Below, piece after piece: positions 1 through 7,369 of a stretch of 64,000 bases of DNA. Position 1 is the first letter of the stretch. The number at the start of each line of letters is the position of its first letter. The position numbers and the translations under genes were made by a program. The notes under the pieces were generated by a model that saw only the letters and a program-made list of their open reading frames with translations, was not told the DNA's origin and made no database searches. Source of the DNA: Terricaulis sp. (GTDB lineage: Bacteria > Pseudomonadota > Alphaproteobacteria > Caulobacterales > Aquidulcibacteraceae); assembly GCA_024707365.1 (NCBI GenBank), contig JANPZV010000004.1, positions 62,001-126,000 of the forward strand. The letters are read 5' to 3'.

Positions 1-89
1 CAGAATTCGTAGGCCCAGGGGTAGCGGAACGGCTTATAGCCGATCGACGGCGTCCGAAGCCCCGTTTTGCCCCCGTTTTCGCCAGCCAT
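1..89 (-). CDS. nrdB: N-terminus of ribonucleoside-diphosphate reductase beta subunit (truncated by window edge)
   Basis: Reverse-strand translation from ATG at 89: MAGENGGKTGLRTPSIGYKPFRYPWAYEF; the YPWAYE motif resembles class I NrdB N-termini. Only 29 aa are visible. Confidence 0.5.
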   Translation of the reverse strand, partial: MAGENGGKTGLRTPSIGYKPFRYPWAYEF

Positions 90-271
90 AGATCGTCTCC
101 GTTCCGCAATTATTCTAGATGTAGGGATAGGGTGGCGCAACCGCCACCACATCTAGCGCATCAGGGCGTGAGTCTCCTTTAAGAAAGGTTACCAGCCGCG
201 ACAGGCGGACCATGGATCGATTCATCGGTCTGGTAAGCCGAGGCTGACGCCCAGCCTGTGGAGAACGCGGC

Positions 272-571
272 TCAGCGGCCGCGATAAGGCTCGCAGCCGA
301 TACCGTCGCCGTCCCGATCCAGGTGCGCGCCGTAACCCGGCTGGCCGCGCAGCACCGGCGCCGCGCCGGCCGCCCGCGCTTCGGCGCAATTGCGGAAGGG
401 GGCTGTCATGGCCGGGGCGGCGGCTGGTTGCAGCGCCGCCGCCATCGCAGGCGCCTCGGCTTGCCCGAAATAGTAAAATGCGCCCGCGCCGACGATCAGG
501 CCGGCAAGGGTGGGGCCGAGATAGAAGCGCAACATGCGCTTGCGCGCGAACTGGTTCGGAAACCGGAGCAT
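272..571 (-). CDS. Excalibur calcium-binding domain membrane-anchored protein
   Basis: N-terminal TM segment; C-terminal FRNCAEARAAGAAPVLRGQPGYGAHLDRDGDGIGCEPYR matches the Excalibur pattern (DxDxDGxxCE). Confidence 0.8.
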   Translation of the reverse strand: MLRFPNQFARKRMLRFYLGPTLAGLIVGAGAFYYFGQAEAPAMAAALQPAAAPAMTAPFRNCAEARAAGAAPVLRGQPGYGAHLDRDGDGIGCEPYRGR

Positions 572-600
572 GCGCCCCTACATGCAAGAAATAGGCGCGT

Positions 601-1245
601 TTACCGCCGCACGGTCAGCGTCACGCCGCCGAAGCGTTCGTCCTTGGAGAAGGATTCGCGGCCAACCTGGGCGGAAACCTCACGCTCCACATAGGCGATC
701 GAAGCCTGAACCGGGCCGCGCTGGTAGGTGACGCCGGCCGACATATCGCCGATTTCGACGCGATCTTGCAGGGCGAAGCCGCCGCCTTGGCCGCCCATGT
801 CGTCGCGCTGGCCGGGCCGCCAGATCAGCGCCTCGTCATCGGAGGCGACGAACATATAGATCGAGCTGCCGCTGTTGTTTTCCTGGCCTTCTTCCTGAAC
901 CAGATTGCGCCCGATCCGCACCTCGGAGCCGCGCGATTGGCGGTTCATATCGCCGGCCGCGTCCACCCCGATGGCGGCGCGCTGGGCGACTGAAACATCC
1001 AGCGGCCCGCTGGCGGCCAGTTCGAGCTCAAGGCGTTGAGGGGCCGGGCTTTCGCCGATCTGGATTTCCGGCGCGCGAAACCGGCCCGCCGCCTCGGCCC
1101 CGGCGCTCAGCGAGAGCTGCGCGGGCGCGCGCAATTGCTCATGCGGATCAGCCAGTTGCACGCCATCGACGCTCTCTTGAGCGACGGCCGCCGTCGCGCC
1201 AGCGAACAACGCGCTGCAAGTGACGAGGAGGGTACGCATACGCAC
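601..1245 (-). CDS. Secreted protein of unknown function, tandem paralog of 1308..1988
   Basis: Signal peptide; shares 'DEALIWRPGQR', 'GGFA.QDRVEIGD', 'Y.RG.VQAS.AYVEREV', 'F..DERF.G.TLT.R' with the neighbour. Confidence 0.7.
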   Translation of the reverse strand: MRMRTLLVTCSALFAGATAAVAQESVDGVQLADPHEQLRAPAQLSLSAGAEAAGRFRAPEIQIGESPAPQRLELELAASGPLDVSVAQRAAIGVDAAGDMNRQSRGSEVRIGRNLVQEEGQENNSGSSIYMFVASDDEALIWRPGQRDDMGGQGGGFALQDRVEIGDMSAGVTYQRGPVQASIAYVEREVSAQVGRESFSKDERFGGVTLTVRR

Positions 1246-1307
1246 TTATAAAAGCCCTAGTTTGCCTCTGCGACAATCCGGTAATGCATAAATCCAGCCG
1301 TAGTTCC

Positions 1308-1988
1308 TTAATGGCGCATTGTGAGCGTGAAGCCGGCGAAGCGCTCGTCCTCAGAGAAATGCTGCGCGCCCGAGCGCACCGTGACCTCGCGCTCGACATA
1401 GGCGAGCGAGGCCTGAACCCCACGGAATTCATAGGTAATTCCGGCCTGGAGATCGCCAATTTCGACGCGATCCTGCATGGCGAAGCCGCCCGGTTCGGCC
1501 CCGAACGCGGTGCGTTGGCCGGGCCGCCAGATCAGCGCCTCATCTTCGGAGGCCGCGAAAAAATACCAACGGGGGCCGGCGCTTGGGGCGTCCTCGCGCA
1601 TGCCAAGGCCGCGGCCGATGCGCAATTCGGCGCTGCGGCTGTGGCGCGCGACATCGCCGGCGGCGTTAAAGCCGATGCCGCCCCGCTGGCTGAGCGCCAG
1701 ATCAAAGCCGGCGCCGGCCCGCGTCACCAGGGCGAACGCATAATTGGGGCCGTTGCGACGCTGCGCCTGATGCGGCGTGAAGGCAAAGCTGCGCTCTTCT
1801 TCGGCGCGGCTTAGTTCCAAACGAAAACGGTTCAGCCGAAGCTCAGGCGCCGCGGGCGCGTCTTGAAACGAAACCCCGCTTGCCGCCGCGAAGGGCGGGA
1901 GGGCTTCTTGCGCTTTGGCGTTGGCGGCTGTCGCCGTCCAGCTTGCAATCCCCACCAGGCCAACGATGACGAGCGTACAAAAGCGCAT
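1308..1988 (-). CDS. Secreted protein of unknown function, tandem paralog of 601..1245
   Basis: Same conserved blocks as 601..1245; signal peptide. Confidence 0.7.
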   Translation of the reverse strand: MRFCTLVIVGLVGIASWTATAANAKAQEALPPFAAASGVSFQDAPAAPELRLNRFRLELSRAEEERSFAFTPHQAQRRNGPNYAFALVTRAGAGFDLALSQRGGIGFNAAGDVARHSRSAELRIGRGLGMREDAPSAGPRWYFFAASEDEALIWRPGQRTAFGAEPGGFAMQDRVEIGDLQAGITYEFRGVQASLAYVEREVTVRSGAQHFSEDERFAGFTLTMRH

Positions 1989-2040
1989 CGCAACCCTCCT
2001 GATGAGGGTGAGGATGTCTTAATGGTGGTAAAAAGTTCGT

Positions 2041-2573
2041 TTACGCTTGGTTGAGCGTAAGCTGCATCAGCACGACATCGAGCTTACGCCCAAATTTTTC
2101 GCCGACATTGGTAAGCCGGCCGGCATGGGTGAAGCCGAGCTTTTTATGCAGGCCGATCGAGGCGGCGTTGTAGGAATCCCCGATCACCGCCAGCGCCTCG
2201 CGCACGCCGTCGCTTTTCAGCATGTGCAGCAATTCGTTGAGCAGCAGCGCCCCGCGCCCTGGCGCTGGGTGGTGGGGCCCACATAGATCGAAACCTCGAA
2301 TGTCTTGGCGTAGGCGGCCCGCTCGCGGAATGGGGCGGCGTAGGCGAAGCCCAAAACCCGGCTCAAATCAGTAGTTGGCGTGGCCACCAGCCAGGGCCAG
2401 CCATTGGACACCACGCGCCCCCAGCGCTCGGTGATTTCATCGAGGCTCGGCGGCTCGATCTCGAACGTGCCCGTGCCGGAAAGCACGTGGTGCGCATAGA
2501 TCAGCTGCACCAATTCCAGATCCTGCTGAAAGCAGGGGCGGACAAGGATAGGCGGGCGTGGGCTGGCGGACAT
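2041..2573 (-). CDS. GNAT N-acetyltransferase (phosphinothricin acetyltransferase-like), frame break near 2255
   Basis: MSASPRPPILVRPCFQQDLELVQLIYAHHVLSGTGTFEIEPPSLDEITERW... continues in another frame as ...LLHMLKSDGVREALAVIGDSYNAASIGLHKKLGFTHAGRL. Confidence 0.8.
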
Positions 2574-2663
2574 GGTGTGGCTGTTGCCGTGGCCTTTGCT
2601 TGCCAAATGGTCAAGGCCGCGTTCACCGGACTTCCACTCCTCTGCGGTAATATCACCGCCAAG

Positions 2664-3242
2664 ATGGGGAGATTGCTGAAATCGGGGGCGGCCCGCGCCC
2701 TGGCGCTTGGGCTTCTGGCGGCCGCGCTGACGGCGTGCGCGTCCACGCCGGCGCCGGTCTATCCCGGCTTGCGCGGGCGCACGCCGGTGGTTGCGCCCAT
2801 TCCGTATGACCCGGCCGCGCCGCCGCGCGTGGTTGACGCCGCCGCCAATCTTCAATGCGTGCCCTATGCGCGCAACGCCAGCGGCGTCGAGATCTATGGC
2901 GACGCCAATACCTGGTGGGGCAAATCCGAAGGGCGCTATCCGCGCTCATCGCTGCCGGCGGCGGGCGCGGTTTTGGTGATGCGCGGCTATTATGGGCCGG
3001 GGCGGGGGCATGTCGCGGTGGTGCGCGAAGTGATCGGCGCGCGCATGCTGCGCGTGGATCACGCCAATTGGCTCAATCGCGGCGAGGTCAGCGTCGGGGT
3101 GCCGGTGCTGGATGTGTCGGCCAACAATGATTGGAGCGAGGTGCGCGTCTGGCACATCCCCGGCGGGCATTGGGGCGGAAGGGTTTACCGCGTCGAGGGC
3201 TTCATCCACCCCTTCGCCTTTGCGGCGATGATGGGGCGATAA
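2664..3242 (+). CDS. CHAP-domain lipoprotein
   Basis: Lipobox LTACAS; CVPYAR...W.....GAVLVMR...RGHVAVVREV....DHANW typical of CHAP cysteine amidohydrolases. Confidence 0.8.
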   Translation: MGRLLKSGAARALALGLLAAALTACASTPAPVYPGLRGRTPVVAPIPYDPAAPPRVVDAAANLQCVPYARNASGVEIYGDANTWWGKSEGRYPRSSLPAAGAVLVMRGYYGPGRGHVAVVREVIGARMLRVDHANWLNRGEVSVGVPVLDVSANNDWSEVRVWHIPGGHWGGRVYRVEGFIHPFAFAAMMGR

Positions 3243-3454
3243 TTCGCGCGTTAAGACTTGTTGATAACGTCGCGAAGATGAATTTACCAAGATGACAAAG
3301 AATATAGGACTACATCTAGTCTAAGTGCGACGAATTTACCATAAAAGTGTGCATCTTTCTGTTGGAGCCGCTGCGCATTTAAGTGTTCTTTAAGGGTGGG
3401 CGCGCGTTTCTGTGTGCCAGTTTGGGGCGCCAGCCCGCCTAGGCACTTGATTGC

Positions 3455-4192
3455 ATGTCCAGCAACAAAGCTCTCCTGCTCGTCGCCGCTGCTGCGCTTG
3501 CCGGCTTCACCGCCAGCGAAGCCGAAGCGCTGACGCCGCTGGCGATGGATATGGATATGTCCATCGACCCGAGCATCTCGGTAACGCCCTCCCAGCACGC
3601 GACGATGGCGCCCAGCGCGTTCACGCGCCCGGCCGATGAGGCGTACGAGCCGACGGCCTATGTCGAGAACGCCCGCGCGCGGCTGCAATGCGTGCCGTTC
3701 GCGCGCAAGGAATCGGGCGTTGAGATTTACGGCGACGCCCATACGTGGTGGCGCCAGGCCAATGGCCTTTATGAAACCACGGCCGTCCCTGAAGAGGGCG
3801 GGGTGATGGTGCTGCGCGGCTTCAACACCAACAATCGCGGCCATGTCGCGCTGGTGCGCGAGGTTGTCTCTTCGCGTTTGATCATCGTTGATCACGCCAA
3901 CTGGCTGAACACGGGCGAGATCACCCGCAACGTGCCGGTGCGCGATGTGTCGCCGAACGGCGATTGGAGCCAGGTGCAAGTCTGGCATGTGCCGGGCCGG
4001 CATTGGGGCTCACGCACCTACAACGTGCAGGGCTTCATTCTGGATATGCTTGAAGACGCCAAGGCGCCCGCAGATGAGGCGCCCGCCGCGCCTGTCGCGA
4101 TCGGGTTAAGCAGACACTTCCACGTCGTCAGCGAAGCGCTTAGTTTCCCCCGCGCCGGCGGCTTGCCCGGCGAACGGGGATTTTTGCGATGA
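3455..4192 (+). CDS. CHAP-domain secreted protein, paralog of 2664..3242
   Basis: Signal peptide; LQCVPFARKESGVEIYGDAHTWW...RGHVALVREV...DHANWLNTGEI parallels the upstream gene. Confidence 0.8.
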   Translation: MSSNKALLLVAAAALAGFTASEAEALTPLAMDMDMSIDPSISVTPSQHATMAPSAFTRPADEAYEPTAYVENARARLQCVPFARKESGVEIYGDAHTWWRQANGLYETTAVPEEGGVMVLRGFNTNNRGHVALVREVVSSRLIIVDHANWLNTGEITRNVPVRDVSPNGDWSQVQVWHVPGRHWGSRTYNVQGFILDMLEDAKAPADEAPAAPVAIGLSRHFHVVSEALSFPRAGGLPGERGFLR

Positions 4193-5082
4193 CAGCTTCC
4201 GCCGCGCCTGAACACGCGCGCCCCGCCAAGCGCAATCCGCTGGCGGTGATCACTGAAAGCAAAGTGTTTCAGTGGTTTATCCTGCTGTGCATCATCATCA
4301 ACGCGCTGATGCTTGGCTATGAAGCGCAAGTGGGCGCGAACAATCCCTACAGCGCGCAGATCGCCCAGTGGAACGCGATCTTCCTGTGGATATTCACGGC
4401 CGAGCTTGTGCTTGAGTTTCTGGCGCAGGGGCCGCGCGCGTATGTGCGCAATGGCTGGAATTTATTCGATGTCGTGATCGTCGGCGTGTCTTGGATCGCC
4501 GCCGCGCCGGGCGCCACCGCGCTGCGGGCGCTGCGCGTGATCCGGGTTTTCCGGCTTGTCTCCAACGTGCCGCAGATGCAGCGCGTGGTGGAGGCGCTGA
4601 TGCGGGCGATGCCGGGCATCTTCGCCACGCTCTCGATCCTCGCCATCGTCTATTATATCGGCGCGGTGACGGCGACGACGCTGTTTGGCGCGCAATTTCC
4701 CGAACGCTTCGGCAATCTGCTCACCTCGGGCATGACGCTGTTTCAGCTCACGCTGTTTGACGATTGGGGCAATATCGTTTTCGCCGTGGCCGAAGAATAT
4801 AGCTGGGCTTGGTCTTTCTTCCTGATCTTCACGGTGCTTTCCGCGTTTGCGGTGCTGAACCTGTTTATCGGCGTGATCGTCGATGCGGTGCAGGAAGCGC
4901 GCGATGCTGAGCGCAAGGCGGCGGAGGCCAAGATCCAGAAAGAGGTGGTGAAGATCGAACGCGAGGTCGATAAGATCGAGGATGAGATCGAGGATGGCGT
5001 GGCCGTTCAGAGGCGCATCCTTGATGAGCTGAAAGAGCTGCGCGCCAGCGTCGAGGCGCTGCGGAACGCGCCGCCGCGCTAG
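4189..5082 (+). CDS. Voltage-gated ion channel (BacNav-like, 6TM) with cytoplasmic coiled coil
   Basis: S4-like TALRALRVIRVFRLV (Arg every third residue); pore MTLFQLTLFDDWGNIVF; C-terminal coiled coil KIQKEVVKIEREVDKIEDEIED. Confidence 0.88.
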   Translation: MTASAAPEHARPAKRNPLAVITESKVFQWFILLCIIINALMLGYEAQVGANNPYSAQIAQWNAIFLWIFTAELVLEFLAQGPRAYVRNGWNLFDVVIVGVSWIAAAPGATALRALRVIRVFRLVSNVPQMQRVVEALMRAMPGIFATLSILAIVYYIGAVTATTLFGAQFPERFGNLLTSGMTLFQLTLFDDWGNIVFAVAEEYSWAWSFFLIFTVLSAFAVLNLFIGVIVDAVQEARDAERKAAEAKIQKEVVKIEREVDKIEDEIEDGVAVQRRILDELKELRASVEALRNAPPR

Positions 5083-5158
5083 TTTAACCGTCGCGCTTCA
5101 CGGGGGTTTCATCGGCCCGGCGCTGGCGCGCGCGCCGGGGATAGGCGAGACTGGGCGC

Positions 5159-5851
5159 ATGTCCGTTTGGTCCAGCATTTTGGAGCGGGCGGCGCGCGCC
5201 TTCGATCCCGAGGCCGAGCCGCCGGAATTCTCCGAGGAGTGCGCCCCGCGCCCCAATGATGTCGGCTTCACCGCCGCCGTCATCGGCCTCGCCGCGAAAA
5301 TGGCCAAGGCCGATGGCGAGGCGACCGAGAGTGAGCTCCGCGCCGCCGCGCAGGTGTTCCGCCCGCCGCAGGGCGAGGAAGAGAATTTCCGCCGCGCCTT
5401 CAACCTGGCGAAGCAAACTGTCCTAGGATTTGAATCCTACGCCAAGCAGATTGGCCGCAAATACCGCGCGCGGCCCTGCCTCCTGGAAGACGTGCTCGAC
5501 GGGCTTTTTCACATCGCCGCCGCCGATGGGCATGTGGCCCCGGCGGAGATCGAGTATCTGGCCCAGGTGGCGCAGCATTTCGGCTTCAGCGACATGGAGT
5601 TCCGCCGCATCAAGGCGACCAATCTGGGCCCCGATGCGGGCGATCCCTATGCCGTGCTTGGGCTTTTGCCCGGCGCCAGCATGGAGGAGGCGCGCCAGGC
5701 ATGGCGCCGCGCCGCCGCCGAAAATCACCCGGACCGGATGACCCAACGCGGCGCGCCGCCGGAATTTGTGGCCATCGCCCGCGAAAAAACTGCGGCGATC
5801 AACGCCGCCTATTCCATGATCCGCGAAGAGCTCAGCGTCGCGGCAAAATAG
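5159..5851 (+). CDS. DjlA-like co-chaperone (TerB-like + J domain)
   Basis: TerB-like helices; C-terminal DPYAVLGLLPGASMEEARQAWRRAAAENHPDRM (HPD motif). Confidence 0.85.
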   Translation: MSVWSSILERAARAFDPEAEPPEFSEECAPRPNDVGFTAAVIGLAAKMAKADGEATESELRAAAQVFRPPQGEEENFRRAFNLAKQTVLGFESYAKQIGRKYRARPCLLEDVLDGLFHIAAADGHVAPAEIEYLAQVAQHFGFSDMEFRRIKATNLGPDAGDPYAVLGLLPGASMEEARQAWRRAAAENHPDRMTQRGAPPEFVAIAREKTAAINAAYSMIREELSVAAK

Positions 5852-5968
5852 GGTTAAGGCGCCTTCCCGATAGGCGCGCCCGCGCGCCGCAGCCCCCGCC
5901 ATGGGAGCGCCGCATTGATTGGCGAGCCTTCGCCTCCATATTGATGCGGAGAAAGAGGAGAAACCCCG

Positions 5969-6232
5969 ATGACCGGCGCCGCTGATTCCGGTTCGGCCCT
6001 GTTTGGCGCGCTGCTGCGCGCGGCGGGCTTGATGCTGCTGGTCGTGGGCGCGGGGCTTGCGCTGATGTTCGCGGCGGCCGCCGCCCTGGTGGTGGGCCTG
6101 CTGATCGCTGGCGCGGCGGTGGCGCTGCGTTTCTTCCCGGCCAAGCGCGTGGCGGCCGAAGCCGGCGTGCTTGAAGCGCGCCGCACGCCCGATGGCTGGG
6201 TGGTGGAAACCGAAGCCGCGCCCAAGCGCTAA
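5969..6232 (+). CDS. Small membrane protein of unknown function
   Basis: Two hydrophobic segments; its stop codon lies in the palindromic element at 6228..6308. Confidence 0.6.
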   Translation: MTGAADSGSALFGALLRAAGLMLLVVGAGLALMFAAAAALVVGLLIAGAAVALRFFPAKRVAAEAGVLEARRTPDGWVVETEAAPKR

Positions 6233-6308
6233 AGCGTTGGGACTTAAATGCGACCCACGCTCTGCGCCCGCCATCAAACTGAGGCGAATTTAAAGTCCGG
6301 GCTTTAGC
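6228..6308. repeat. Palindromic intergenic element, copy A
   Basis: GCTAAAGC...GCTTTAGC termini; left arm ctaaagcgttgggacttaaatgcgacccac, right arm cctcagtttgatggcggg/ggcgaatttaaagtcc (on reverse strand) shared with copies B and C. Confidence 0.85.
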
Positions 6309-6350
6309 ATTTCGTTTGCCGGGCCGCGCAAGTCAGGCCACAAAACTGCT

Positions 6351-7160
6351 GTGAGCACGCTGGCTTTCATTGAACGGCCTTCGCCCAATTTTGACGCGCG
6401 CGCGCGCGTCATTGATCTTGTCGTGCTGCACTATACCGGCATGCAGGATGCGGAGATCGCGCTGGCGCGGCTCACCGATCCCGCGCCGGTGGCGGGCGCT
6501 TATCCCGGCCCTTGGCAAAGCGAGAGCGCGCCGGCGGACGCCCCGCTTGGGCGCGTCTCTACGCACTATGTCGTCGGCGAAGCCGGGGAGATCTGGCGCG
6601 TGGTCGATGAAGAGGAGCGCGCCTGGCACGCGGGTGTTTCCTCGTGGGAGGGCGAGGGCGATGTGAACAGCCGCGCCATCGGCATCGAGATCGTCAATGG
6701 CGGGCACGATTTTGGCCTGCCTGACTTCCCCGACGCGCAGATCGACGCCGTGATCGCGCTGGTGCGGGATATCCTGGCGCGGCGCGGGCTCGACGCATCC
6801 CGCGTGATCGCCCATTCCGACATCGCCCCAGAGCGCAAGCTCGATCCGGGCGAGAAATTTCCATGGAAACGCCTGGCTGACGCAGGCGCCTCGATATGGC
6901 CGGCTTCGGTTCCTGTAGCGACGCGCGCCGGCGAAGATGTGGTGGGCCGCGTGCAGGCCCAGCTCAAGCGCTTGGGATATAGCCTGGAGCAGAGCGGAGC
7001 GATGGACGCCCCCACACGCGCGGCGCTTATGGCGTTTCAGCGCCGCTTCCGCCCCACTTTGATCGACGGGCTGATTGACGAGGAGACGCAAGCGCTGCTG
7101 GCGGGCCTGGCGCTAAAGCAACGGACTTTAAATTCGCCTCAGTTCGATGGCGGGTTCTGA
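6351..7160 (+). CDS. N-acetylmuramoyl-L-alanine amidase (Amidase_2 + peptidoglycan-binding domain)
   Basis: VVLHYTGM, STHYVVGEAGEIWRVVDEEERAWHAG, SRAIGIEIVN, VIAHSDIAPERKLDPGEKFPW; C-terminal PG-binding repeat; GTG start. Confidence 0.9.
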   Translation: MSTLAFIERPSPNFDARARVIDLVVLHYTGMQDAEIALARLTDPAPVAGAYPGPWQSESAPADAPLGRVSTHYVVGEAGEIWRVVDEEERAWHAGVSSWEGEGDVNSRAIGIEIVNGGHDFGLPDFPDAQIDAVIALVRDILARRGLDASRVIAHSDIAPERKLDPGEKFPWKRLADAGASIWPASVPVATRAGEDVVGRVQAQLKRLGYSLEQSGAMDAPTRAALMAFQRRFRPTLIDGLIDEETQALLAGLALKQRTLNSPQFDGGF

Positions 7161-7189
7161 GCGAATTTAAAGTCCATAAGTTGCTTTAG
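7112..7189. repeat. Palindromic element, copy B (overlaps amidase 3' end)
   Basis: gctaaagcaacggactttaaattcgc ... gcgaatttaaagtccataagttgctttag inverted arms. Confidence 0.9.
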
Positions 7190-7201
7190 AAACATTTGAA
7201 T

Positions 7202-7281
7202 CTAAAGCGTCTTTGAGGACTTAAATGCGACGTGGGCGTTTGATCCATCGTGTGGGTCGCATTTAAGTCCCGACGCTTTAG
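7202..7281. repeat. Palindromic element, copy C
   Basis: ctaaagcgtctttgaggacttaaatgcgac ... gtcgcatttaagtcccgacgctttag inverted arms. Confidence 0.9.
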
Positions 7282-7369
7282 CGAAATAGGGCGCCGCCAA
7301 TTTTGCATATGCCCTAACGAGAACCTCGCCTTGCCGGGCGCGCCGTGCGCCGATACCGGTACCAATCGC

